From NCBI GenBank assembly GCA_913041095.1, contig CAJWIB010000033.1:1-13682 (forward strand): a stretch of DNA of 13,682 nucleotides, written 5' to 3'. The position numbers were made by a program, and so were the translations under genes. The notes under the pieces were generated by a model. It was not told the DNA's origin. It did no database searches and saw nothing but the letters and a program-made list of their open reading frames with translations. The stretch's first letter is position 1; each line of letters begins with the position of its first letter. Positions 7,277-13,682 of the stretch are shown in pieces. This DNA is from an uncultured Rhodospirillaceae bacterium (GTDB lineage Bacteria; Pseudomonadota; Alphaproteobacteria; Rhodospirillales; UBA2165).

Positions 7277-8110
7277 CTAACGCTGACAATTGGAACAATA
7301 AAATGTAGAGCGTCCAGACTGCATAATCTTCTTGATTACATGGCTGCCGGTATTACAGTTCGGGCAGGACTTACCTTCCTTGCCGTACACTTTAAAATGA
7401 TGCTGGAAGTAGCCAAGCTCTCCGTCCGGCTGCAGGTGATCTTTAAGAGTTGAGCCGCCAGCTTCTATCGCCTCCCATAATACTTCTTGAATGGCCCGCG
7501 TTAATTTCTCCGCCCGGCCACCCTGCACGGATTTTGCTTGCCGTTTTGGCGAAATGCCCGAGCGAAAAAGGCTTTCACTGACATATATATTTCCCAACCC
7601 GGCAACAGTTTTTTGATCAAGCAGAACAACTTTGATCGGTGCCGCCCGGCCTTTGAGGGCAGTGCCTAAAACTTTATCATTAAAGTCATTGGCGAGTGGT
7701 TCAGGGCCGATATTTTTTATCAATCGATGGGTTTCGAGCTTTTCTTCCGTCGTCAGGGTCATCAAGCCAAATCGCCGGGGGTCACGAAACCGCACGGTGG
7801 CACCGGATTTGGTGCAAAAATCGACGTGATCATGTTTACCGGGTGCTGGCGCGTTACCGTCAATCACGCGCAAATGACCGGTCATACCGAGATGAATAAT
7901 GGCGACGTCGCCGCCCTTCATATGCATGAATAAATATTTAGCGCGGCGGCTTAATCGTTCAACTTTGCAGCCGGTCAGTCTGGCGGCAAAATCTTTAGGG
8001 AATGGCAGGCGCAGATTGGGAGGTCGGACAATAACGGATTTTAATATTTGGCCTTCAAGCGCCGGCTGTAAACCGCGCCGCACAGTTTCGACTTCTGGAA
8101 GTTCAGGCAT
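7277..8110 (-). CDS. mutM: Formamidopyrimidine-DNA glycosylase (Fpg/MutM)
   Basis: Fpg removes 8-oxoguanine and formamidopyrimidines from DNA and cuts the abasic site by beta,delta-elimination. The 277-residue product (269 in E. coli) starts MPELPEVETVRRGL: after Met removal Pro2 is the catalytic nucleophile and Glu3 the general acid. RRAKYLF carries the conserved Lys58. LGMTGHL (74-80) and DPRRFG (110-115) provide the residues that fill the gap after base flipping. GLGNIYVSESLFRSGISP (171-188) is the helix-two-turn-helix. The C-terminal zinc finger has Cys249, Cys252, Cys272 and Cys275 and ends in CQR. All catalytic and metal residues are present, so the enzyme should be active. It is divergent from ubiE across a 77-base gap and followed after 15 bases by the small secreted-protein gene. 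Confidence 0.98.
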   Translation of the reverse strand: MPELPEVETVRRGLQPALEGQILKSVIVRPPNLRLPFPKDFAARLTGCKVERLSRRAKYLFMHMKGGDVAIIHLGMTGHLRVIDGNAPAPGKHDHVDFCTKSGATVRFRDPRRFGLMTLTTEEKLETHRLIKNIGPEPLANDFNDKVLGTALKGRAAPIKVVLLDQKTVAGLGNIYVSESLFRSGISPKRQAKSVQGGRAEKLTRAIQEVLWEAIEAGGSTLKDHLQPDGELGYFQHHFKVYGKEGKSCPNCNTGSHVIKKIMQSGRSTFYCSNCQR

Positions 8111-8187
8111 TTTCTAAGTTTACCAATTAATTTCTAGTTTAATTACCATAGCTTAGAATAACATAGCCTAGGCCAAAGAGTTCCGCT
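8111..8187. promoter_or_regulatory. Divergent mutM-ubiE promoter region
   Basis: For ubiE on the plus strand, TAGAAT at 8154-8159 (5 of 6 to the -10 consensus) lies 17 bases after TTTCTA (8131-8136, a poor -35), giving a leader of about 20 bases. Two direct copies of CATAGC-YTAG start at 8147 and 8162, 15 bases apart, and an inverted GCTATG lies at 8185-8190. No clear mutM promoter is visible on the other strand. Confidence 0.45.
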
Positions 8188-8201
8188 ATGGTCCGGACCA
8201 T
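8188..8201. repeat. Perfect 14-base palindrome over the ubiE start codons
   Basis: ATGGTCCGGACCAT reads the same on both strands. It begins at the first candidate ATG of ubiE and ends inside the second (8200-8202). In RNA it could fold into a 5-pair stem with a CCGG loop that holds both start codons. Confidence 0.6.
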
Positions 8202-8976
8202 GTCACAGAAAAATAACTCAAATAGATCTGCCGATCCAGCTAAGGCGAAAACCCATTTCGGCTATCAGGACGTTGATATCGCTGAAAAGACCACAAGGGT
8301 GAGAGATGTTTTTAACAGCGTCGCGCCGCGCTATGATTTGATGAACGATCTCATGAGCGGCGGTATTCATCGGCTATGGAAAATGACATTGATCAGGCGG
8401 ATTAACCCGCAGGCCGCAATGAAATTATTAGATGTTGGCGGCGGCACCGGCGATATTGCCTTTAAATTCTTAGAAAAAGGCGGCCAAGATGTCGTCATCT
8501 GTGACATTAACGAGGAAATGCTCAAGGTTGGCCGTGATCGCGCCCTCGACCGGGCTATTATTACAGGTCCGAGGTGGGTTCGAGGAAATGCCGAACAACT
8601 GCCGCTTGAGGATTCTTCGATCGATACCTACGTTACGGCATTTTGCCTCAGGAATGTCACTCATTTGGCGCGAGCGCTTGAGGAAGCGCGCCGGGTGCTA
8701 CGGCCAGGTGGTCATTTTTTGTGTTTGGAATTTAGCCGGGTGATCCTGCCAACGCTGGCAAAGCTTTATGACAGCTATTCCTTTAATGTTTTGCCGTTGA
8801 TCGGTCAGCTGGTCGCTAATGACCGGCACTCTTATCAATATCTGGCTGAAAGCATCCGCCGTTTTCCTCCCCAGGAAAACTTTGCCGTGATGATCGCTGC
8901 TGCCGGCCTTGTTCAAGTCTCCCATCAGAACTTGTCCGGTGGCATTGCCGCCATTCATTCGGCCTGGCGTATATAG
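8188..8976 (+). CDS. ubiE: Ubiquinone/menaquinone C-methyltransferase UbiE
   Basis: UbiE uses S-adenosylmethionine for the C-methylation step of ubiquinone (and in some species menaquinone) synthesis. The 262-residue product has the class I methyltransferase motif I LLDVGGGTGDIAFKF (80-94), an acidic position in VVICDINEEML (about 102-112), the family signature VFNSVAPRYDLMNDLMSGGIHR (about 41-62, cited here as two adjoining motifs VFNSVAPRYD and LMNDLMSGG), and the typical end GGIAAIHSAWRI. I chose the ATG at 8188 because AAAGAG lies 7 bases upstream; an ATG four codons later is possible but has no separate ribosome site. A palindrome spans both. It is 20 bases ahead of ubiB on the same strand and likely shares its transcript, joining two steps of one pathway. 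Confidence 0.97.
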   Translation: MVRTMSQKNNSNRSADPAKAKTHFGYQDVDIAEKTTRVRDVFNSVAPRYDLMNDLMSGGIHRLWKMTLIRRINPQAAMKLLDVGGGTGDIAFKFLEKGGQDVVICDINEEMLKVGRDRALDRAIITGPRWVRGNAEQLPLEDSSIDTYVTAFCLRNVTHLARALEEARRVLRPGGHFLCLEFSRVILPTLAKLYDSYSFNVLPLIGQLVANDRHSYQYLAESIRRFPPQENFAVMIAAAGLVQVSHQNLSGGIAAIHSAWRI

Positions 8977-8996
8977 TAAAGACTTATTAGGCACGC

Positions 8997-10535
8997 ATGA
9001 TTACCGCGCTAAAAAATATATCCCGGCTTTTCACGATTGCGCGCACCCTCGCACGTTATGATGCTTTGTGGTTGCTTGAAGAAGCGGATGTCACCAGCGG
9101 TGTCGTGACGGCGGCCCGGATTATCTCGAAACGCAATGTCGAAGGCCGCCCGGGTGAGCGGATTGCCCGGGCATTGCAGGAATTGGGCCCTACTTTCATC
9201 AAATTCGGTCAAGCGCTGTCGACTCGCTCGGACCTGTTGGGCGAAGAAGTTGCCGCCGATCTATCGGAACTCCAAGATCATCTGCCGCCCTTTAGTGCTG
9301 CCGAAGCGCGCACCACTATCGAACAAGAACTTGGTGCCAAAGTCGAGGAAATGTTCACCGAGTTTACCTGGGAGCCGGTTGCCGCAGCGTCAATCGCCCA
9401 AGTTCATTTCGCCGTCACTACAGAAAATGAAGAGGTCGCCGTCAAAGTGTTGCGCCCCAAAGTTGAACAAGCTTTTGCTAAGGATATGGCGCTGTTTCAT
9501 TGGGTTGCCCATCTGGTCGAGCGTACACGGCCCGAACTCCGCCGCCTTAAACCTATGGAAGTCATTGAAACCTTTGAGGAAACCATCCGCCTTGAGATGG
9601 ATTTACGGCTGGAAGCGGCGGCGGCGGAAGAAATGGCTGAGAATTTTGCCGATGATAATACTTTCCGCGTGCCGAGTGTCGATTGGCGCCGCACATCGCG
9701 CCGGGTACTGACTTTGGAGCGTATTGGCGGCATCCCAATCGATGAGCGTGATACCTTAATTGCCGCTGGCCACGACCCTGACAACATTTTAACCCGGGCG
9801 GCTGCATCGCTCTTTAATCAGGTATTCCGGGATGGTTTTTTTCATGCCGACCAGCACCCGGGTAATCTCTTTGTCGGTGAAGACGGTGAAATAATTACCG
9901 TCGATTTCGGTATTATGGGCCGGCTCGACAAGCCAACCCGGCGCTATCTCGGCGAAATGCTGATGAGTTTTCTCAACCGGGATTACCACCGCGTCGCTGA
10001 AGTGCATTTTGAGGCTGGCTATGTGCCGGCGGATAAATCGGTGCAAGCCTTCACCCAGGCCTGCCGTTCGATTGCTGAGCCGATCCTCGACAAGCCGCAA
10101 AATGAGATTTCGATTGCCCGGCTTTTGGCGCATCTTTTTCAAGTGACTGAGACATTTGAGATGGAAACCCAGCCGCAATTACTGTTGCTGCAAAAAACCA
10201 TGCTGATTTCCGAAGGCGTTGGCCGCACGTTGAGCCCGGATGCCAATATGTGGTTCCTCGCCCAGCCTTTGATTGAGGAATGGGTTGATGAATATATGGG
10301 TCCGGAGACCATTGTTATGGAAACGGTCGGTGAAGTTGCCGACGGGTTGAGGCGCCTGCCGCGCATTGTTTCCGATATGGAGAAGAATGCCGCCGCCATG
10401 GCAAAAGAAGGTCTCAAACTCCACCCGGACACAGTCAGAGACATGTCCGGCAATGATCGGTCCAGTCTGGCGGCATCACCAAAGTTTTATCTCGCCATCA
10501 TACTGTTATTGCTGGTTCTCTTGTTTTTCGTCTGA
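8997..10535 (+). CDS. ubiB: UbiB, atypical kinase/ATPase for ubiquinone biosynthesis
   Basis: UbiB belongs to the ABC1/ADCK/Coq8 atypical kinase family and supports ubiquinone synthesis at the membrane, probably through ATPase activity on lipid intermediates and not classical protein phosphorylation. The 512-residue product shows the family-defining KFGQ (69-72) in the extension over the active site, the Ala-rich nucleotide loop AAASIAQVH (129-137), VAVK with Lys150, the ExD pair Glu200/Asp202, FFHADQHPGN (281-290), and the metal-binding DFG (303-305). A C-terminal hydrophobic segment (about 495-512) anchors it in the membrane. E. coli UbiB has two such helices and only one is evident here. 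ATG at 8997 has TTAGG 6 bases before it. It follows ubiE closely, which supports the assignment. Confidence 0.97.
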   Translation: MITALKNISRLFTIARTLARYDALWLLEEADVTSGVVTAARIISKRNVEGRPGERIARALQELGPTFIKFGQALSTRSDLLGEEVAADLSELQDHLPPFSAAEARTTIEQELGAKVEEMFTEFTWEPVAAASIAQVHFAVTTENEEVAVKVLRPKVEQAFAKDMALFHWVAHLVERTRPELRRLKPMEVIETFEETIRLEMDLRLEAAAAEEMAENFADDNTFRVPSVDWRRTSRRVLTLERIGGIPIDERDTLIAAGHDPDNILTRAAASLFNQVFRDGFFHADQHPGNLFVGEDGEIITVDFGIMGRLDKPTRRYLGEMLMSFLNRDYHRVAEVHFEAGYVPADKSVQAFTQACRSIAEPILDKPQNEISIARLLAHLFQVTETFEMETQPQLLLLQKTMLISEGVGRTLSPDANMWFLAQPLIEEWVDEYMGPETIVMETVGEVADGLRRLPRIVSDMEKNAAAMAKEGLKLHPDTVRDMSGNDRSSLAASPKFYLAIILLLLVLLFFV

Positions 10536-10549
10536 TCAAAACTGCTCGT

Positions 10550-10567
10550 ATATTTTACGAAAAATAT
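10550..10567. repeat. AT-rich inverted repeat after ubiB
   Basis: ATATTTT-ACGA-AAAATAT is a perfect 7-base dyad with a 4-base loop, 15 bases after the ubiB stop. It has the position of a terminator but is all A/T in the stem and has no U-run after it, so termination would be weak. Confidence 0.35.
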
Positions 10568-10578
10568 CTGTGAAAAGC

Positions 10579-10609
10579 TTGTCAACTGCTTAAAGGACCG
10601 TTATTTAAT
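10579..10609 (+). promoter_or_regulatory. Possible coaBC promoter
   Basis: TTGTCA (10579-10584, 5 of 6) and TTTAAT (10604-10609, 5 of 6) are separated by 19 bases, two more than ideal. The 122-base gap between ubiB and coaBC is the longest on the right arm, which makes a new promoter here reasonable. Confidence 0.35.
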
Positions 10610-10657
10610 ACCTTTTATTAATTACACCGGCAAAAAGTAATTTGATTGGTTTTCCAA

Positions 10658-11887
10658 ATGGAAAGTGGAAAAAGAGTTTTATTGATCATTTCGGGTGGCA
10701 TTGCGGCCTACAAAAGTCAGGAATTGATCCGGGATTTGCACCGCCGTGAAATTGCCGTGCGCTGCATCCTGACCGATGCCGGCAGCTATTTTGTGACGCC
10801 ATTTTCATTGGCTGCTCTAACCGGGGATAAAGTCTACTTGGATTTATTTTCTCTCACCGATGAGAGTGAAATGGGTCATATTGAGCTGTCCCGGGATGCC
10901 GATCTTGTTGTTGTTGCGCCGGCGACCGCCAATATTCTCGCCAAGATGCGGACTGGTATTGCAGATGATTTGGCAACCACCACCCTCTTGGCCACGGATA
11001 AGCAGGTGATGATCGCTCCGGCGATGAACGTGCGCATGTGGCAACACGCCGCCACTCAGGAAAATATTACTATTTTGCAAGAGCGCGGCATGCAGGTGAT
11101 CGGTCCGGAAGAAGGCGAAATGGCGTGCGGCGAATACGGGATGGGACGAATGTCGGAACCCGTTTTAATTGCCGAGGCTATCGAAAATTTTTTTCGTAAT
11201 GCCGGTCAAACTTCCGAGGAGCCCCAAAAAAGTTTGATCGGCAAAAAAGCCATCATTACCAGTGGCCCTACCCACGAAGCGATTGATCCAGTGCGCTACC
11301 TCGCCAATCATTCTTCCGGTCGCCAGGGCCATGCCATTGCCAAAGCGCTCGCTGCACTCGGTGCCGAAACTGTGCTGGTATCCGGACCAACCCAATTGGC
11401 GGACCCGGCCAATGTTGCAGTTAAACATGTTCAATCAGCCGAGGACATGCTGGCCGCCTGTGAGGCAGCTCTGCCCGCCGATATAATGGTGTGCGCGGCG
11501 GCTGTTGCCGATTGGCGGGTGGCCAATCCACCACAGGAAAAGATAAAGAAAAACGGCGTCATGCCATCGCTGGAACTGATTGAAAATCCGGATATTCTCG
11601 CCAATGTCAGCCAGTTGGCTAAAAACCGGCCGGCTTTGGTTATCGGTTTTGCTGCTGAAACCAAAGACGTTGTTTCTTATGCCCAGGCTAAACTTGCCAA
11701 AAAAGGCTGCGATTGGATTGTCGCCAATGACGTGTCACCGGAAACCGGCACCTTTGGTGGTGAAAACAATACGGTGCATGTGATTGATGCCGAAACAATT
11801 GAAGATTGGCCAATTCTTTCAAAAGAAGATATCGGCCAAAAACTTGCTGCCCGAATTGCCACTTATCTTGAAAACATTCCTACATGA
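10658..11887 (+). CDS. coaBC: Bifunctional phosphopantothenoylcysteine decarboxylase / phosphopantothenate-cysteine ligase (CoaBC, Dfp)
   Basis: CoaBC carries out two consecutive steps of coenzyme A synthesis: the CoaB half joins 4'-phosphopantothenate to cysteine using CTP, and the FMN-bound CoaC half decarboxylates the product to 4'-phosphopantetheine. The 409-residue protein begins with the flavoprotein domain (SGGIAAYKSQEL), with catalytic His74 in GHIELSRDAD, the PAMN motif (121-124), and the active-site flap cysteine 157 in MACGEYGMGR. The CoaB domain starts near residue 197, with SGPTHEAIDPVRYLANHSSG, NPDILA, GFAAET and the lysine-rich LAKKGCDWIVANDVS. I chose ATG 10658 because the flavoprotein fold then starts as in E. 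coli; an in-frame TTG at 10646 adds four residues. Its stop overlaps the dut start by 4 bases, so translation of the two is probably coupled. Confidence 0.98.
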   Translation: MESGKRVLLIISGGIAAYKSQELIRDLHRREIAVRCILTDAGSYFVTPFSLAALTGDKVYLDLFSLTDESEMGHIELSRDADLVVVAPATANILAKMRTGIADDLATTTLLATDKQVMIAPAMNVRMWQHAATQENITILQERGMQVIGPEEGEMACGEYGMGRMSEPVLIAEAIENFFRNAGQTSEEPQKSLIGKKAIITSGPTHEAIDPVRYLANHSSGRQGHAIAKALAALGAETVLVSGPTQLADPANVAVKHVQSAEDMLAACEAALPADIMVCAAAVADWRVANPPQEKIKKNGVMPSLELIENPDILANVSQLAKNRPALVIGFAAETKDVVSYAQAKLAKKGCDWIVANDVSPETGTFGGENNTVHVIDAETIEDWPILSKEDIGQKLAARIATYLENIPT

Positions 11888-12342
11888 GTAGAGTAAAAGT
11901 ATCTGTCCAACGTCTGGATCACGGTAAGGATTTACCATTGCCTGAAATTCAAACCGAATTATCGGCAGGGGTTGATTTATTGGCCGCTGTCGAAGGCAAT
12001 ATCGAATTGACACCTGGAGATCGCACTATCGTGCCTACAGGCCTTATGATTGCGTTGCCTGCCGGTTTTGAAGTGCAAATTCGGCCGCGCTCGGGTTTAG
12101 CGATTAAAAGCGGTATCACCGTGCTGAATAGTCCGGGTACCATTGATGCGGATTATCGCGGCGAAATTGGCGCTATCATGATCAATCAGGGACAGGAAAC
12201 GTTCACCATTAAACGCGGCATGCGGATTGCCCAAATGGTCGTCGTTCCGGTAGTTGGTATTGAGTGGGTCGAAACCGACACATTGCCGGAGACCACACGG
12301 GGTGCGGGTGGTTTTGGTTCAACAGGAACGGATGGGATTTAA
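11884..12342 (+). CDS. dut: Deoxyuridine 5'-triphosphate nucleotidohydrolase (dUTPase)
   Basis: This trimeric enzyme hydrolyses dUTP to dUMP and pyrophosphate, keeping uracil out of DNA and feeding dTMP synthesis. All five family motifs are present in the 152-residue product: AGVDLLA (28-34), RPRSGLA (67-73), GTIDADYRGEI (85-95) with the catalytic Asp88 and the uracil-stacking Tyr91, RIAQMVV (114-120) and the C-terminal arm RGAGGFGSTG (139-148). The length equals that of E. coli Dut (about 151). The ATG overlaps the coaBC stop in an ATGA junction. The coaBC-dut pair is a widespread proteobacterial arrangement. Confidence 0.98.
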   Translation: MSRVKVSVQRLDHGKDLPLPEIQTELSAGVDLLAAVEGNIELTPGDRTIVPTGLMIALPAGFEVQIRPRSGLAIKSGITVLNSPGTIDADYRGEIGAIMINQGQETFTIKRGMRIAQMVVVPVVGIEWVETDTLPETTRGAGGFGSTGTDGI

Positions 12343-12373
12343 AAAACCGTAGGTTAAAGAAAGGTATGGGGAA

Positions 12374-12829
12374 ATGTTAAGGCTTTCAAAAAAAATGCTG
12401 TTTGCCATTGAAGCTGTCGTTGACATCGCTTATCACGCCAGCGGCCATCCGGTGCAAAGCCGGGATATCACCCGGCGTCAAGGCATTCCACGGCGTTATC
12501 TTGAACAGGCCTTGCAACAATTGGTGCGGGCAAATCTGTTGACTGGCGTACGCGGCCCACGGGGTGGATATAATCTTGCGCGTGAACGCCGCCGCATATC
12601 GGTCGGTGATATTGTGCATGTTATGCACAATATGGAACAAACCGGTGATCCACTGGATGAGGAAACCGGATCGGAATTGACCCAATCGGTTATCCGCCCG
12701 CTGTGGCAGGAAATCCAGGCGGAGATGATTGATCGCCTGAATGATATTTCGATTGATCACTTGTGTCAGCGAGCTCAATCACACGGGGTTGTCAGCGAAG
12801 GCCACCAGAGCCTGGATTTTACTATTTAA
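12374..12829 (+). CDS. Rrf2-family transcriptional regulator without iron-sulfur cysteines
   Basis: Rrf2 proteins are small winged-helix DNA-binding dimers, including IscR, NsrR, RirA and CymR. The 151-residue product begins MLRLSKKMLFAIEAVVDIA, the family's first helix. It continues with the helix-turn-helix (about 27-52, SRDITRRQGIPRRYLEQALQQL) and the wing GVRGPRGGYNLARE (58-71), followed by ISVGDIVHVM and a dimerisation helix. The three clustered cysteines that hold a 2Fe-2S or 4Fe-4S cluster in IscR, NsrR and RirA (around residues 90-110) are absent; the only cysteine is Cys131. It therefore cannot bind a cluster in the IscR manner and more resembles CymR, which senses cysteine status through the CysK enzyme. 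It lies 47 bases before cysK and 31 after dut. A GGGGA precedes the ATG. The target is inferred from position alone. Confidence 0.92.
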   Translation: MLRLSKKMLFAIEAVVDIAYHASGHPVQSRDITRRQGIPRRYLEQALQQLVRANLLTGVRGPRGGYNLARERRRISVGDIVHVMHNMEQTGDPLDEETGSELTQSVIRPLWQEIQAEMIDRLNDISIDHLCQRAQSHGVVSEGHQSLDFTI

Positions 12830-12832
12830 CGA

Positions 12833-12842
12833 CAAATATTTG
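12833..12842. repeat. 10-base palindrome in the Rrf2-cysK gap
   Basis: CAAATATTTG is a perfect palindrome 3 bases after the Rrf2 stop and 34 bases before cysK. A dimeric regulator could bind such a site, but a 10-base A/T-rich palindrome is easily met by chance. Confidence 0.25.
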
Positions 12843-12876
12843 AGGCCAATAACGGACCGGTAAGCGGGAGAATAAG

Positions 12877-13682
12877 ATGACGGATAATAAGGGTGAATTT
12901 AGAGGTCAGATCTACAACAGCATTGTTGATACTATTGGCGCAACGCCGTTGGTTCGCTTCAACTGCTTGCCGGAAGAAGATGGCTGCAAAGCCGACATAT
13001 TGGGAAAATGTGAATTTTTTAACCCACTGGCCTCGGTTAAGGATCGCATCGGCAATGCTATGATTGATGCCGCTGAGACTGCCGGTGAGCTGCAGCCCGG
13101 TTCCGTCATCGTAGAGCCAACTTCCGGCAATACAGGTATTGCCTTAGCTTTTGTGGCTGCTGCCAGAGGTTATCGTTTGATCCTTACCATGCCGGAAAGC
13201 ATGTCGATGGAACGCCGCAAAATGCTGTATCTTTTGGGTGCTGAAATTGAGTTGACACCCGCCGCCAAAGGCATGCCGGGTGCAATAGCGCGGGCGGAAG
13301 AATTACTCAAAGAACATCCCGGTGCCTTTATGCCGCAACAGTTCAGCAATGATGCCAATCCGGAAGTTCACCGCAACACCACAGCGGAAGAAATTTGGCA
13401 GGACACCGACGGCAAAGTTGATGTGGTTATCTCAGGTGTTGGCACCGGCGGCACGCTGACCGGTGTCGCTGAAGTAATAAAAGCCAAAAAACCAGATTTT
13501 AAAATGATTGCCGTGGAACCGGAAGACAGTCCAATATTATCTGGTGGCTTTCCGGGCCCGCATAAAATCCAAGGCATCGGCGCCGGCTTCGTGCCGGACA
13601 ATCTTAATTTAGATATGGTCGATGAAATTATTCAGATCGGCAATGAGACGGCCTTTGTGACGGCGCGCCGCGCCGCTAAGTC
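12877..13682 (+). CDS. cysK: Cysteine synthase A (O-acetylserine sulfhydrylase), partial (C-terminus beyond the right edge)
   Basis: CysK uses pyridoxal phosphate to convert O-acetylserine and sulfide to cysteine. The frame is open to the window end, giving 268 residues of a protein normally near 310-330. Visible motifs: the N-terminal IGATPLVRF (20-28), NPLASVKDRIG with the PLP-binding Lys55, the substrate-binding TSGNTG (82-87), QQFSNDANPEVH (154-165) and the phosphate-binding GVGTGGT (187-193), then KIQGIGAGFVPDN. The ATG at 12877 has GGGAG 6 bases upstream, the strongest ribosome site on this arm. cysK or cysM cannot be separated with full certainty, but the sequence reads as the CysK type. 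It follows the Rrf2 gene on the same strand, suggesting one transcript and control by that regulator. Confidence 0.95.
   Translation, partial: MTDNKGEFRGQIYNSIVDTIGATPLVRFNCLPEEDGCKADILGKCEFFNPLASVKDRIGNAMIDAAETAGELQPGSVIVEPTSGNTGIALAFVAAARGYRLILTMPESMSMERRKMLYLLGAEIELTPAAKGMPGAIARAEELLKEHPGAFMPQQFSNDANPEVHRNTTAEEIWQDTDGKVDVVISGVGTGGTLTGVAEVIKAKKPDFKMIAVEPEDSPILSGGFPGPHKIQGIGAGFVPDNLNLDMVDEIIQIGNETAFVTARRAAK

Noticed and set aside
8125..8140. CtrA-like site TTAA...TTAA in the mutM-ubiE gap
   Set aside because: The half-sites are separated by 8 bases, while the CtrA consensus needs 7.

Overview
The window is a housekeeping segment of an alphaproteobacterial chromosome, taken from around its dnaA gene. 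The gene set (gyrB-recF-dnaN-dnaA-rpsT-mutM on one strand, ubiE-ubiB-coaBC-dut on the other) and the protein signatures (DnaA with the sequence RLNCGLVADIHATTYELRL, UbiB with a single C-terminal membrane segment) fit Alphaproteobacteria, most likely a Rhodospirillales-like lineage of moderate GC content. Genus cannot be fixed from sequence reading alone. I found no mobile element, CRISPR array, tRNA or rRNA.

Left arm, all on the minus strand. At the left edge is gyrB, cut by the window before its C-terminus. Reading right from it come recF, dnaN (beta clamp), a 401-base spacer with a good dnaN promoter and a long leader, dnaA, a 599-base AT-rich spacer, rpsT (ribosomal protein S20) with its own sigma70-type promoter, a small secreted protein of unknown function, and mutM (Fpg DNA glycosylase). 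This arm handles replication initiation, clamp loading onto DNA, repair and supercoiling.

Divergent point. A 77-base gap (8111-8187) separates mutM from ubiE. It holds short repeats and a likely ubiE promoter. A perfect 14-base palindrome covers the two candidate ubiE start codons. All genes left of this gap run left and all genes right of it run right, which is the pattern expected near a replication origin. I could not find a cluster of consensus DnaA boxes, so no origin is called.

Right arm, all on the plus strand. ubiE and ubiB (ubiquinone synthesis) are 20 bases apart. After a 122-base gap come coaBC (coenzyme A synthesis) and dut (dUTPase), which overlap by 4 bases. These are followed by an Rrf2-family regulator and cysK (cysteine synthase), which runs off the right edge. 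The Rrf2 protein lacks the iron-sulfur cysteines of IscR and sits directly before cysK, so a CymR-like role in sulfur or cysteine control is a reasonable guess.

Overall this is an ordinary core region. The more interesting points are in control regions: the dnaN leader, a pair of inverted repeats bracketing dnaA, the palindrome over the ubiE start, the unknown secreted protein, and the Rrf2-cysK pair. I see no evidence for a new multi-gene system.
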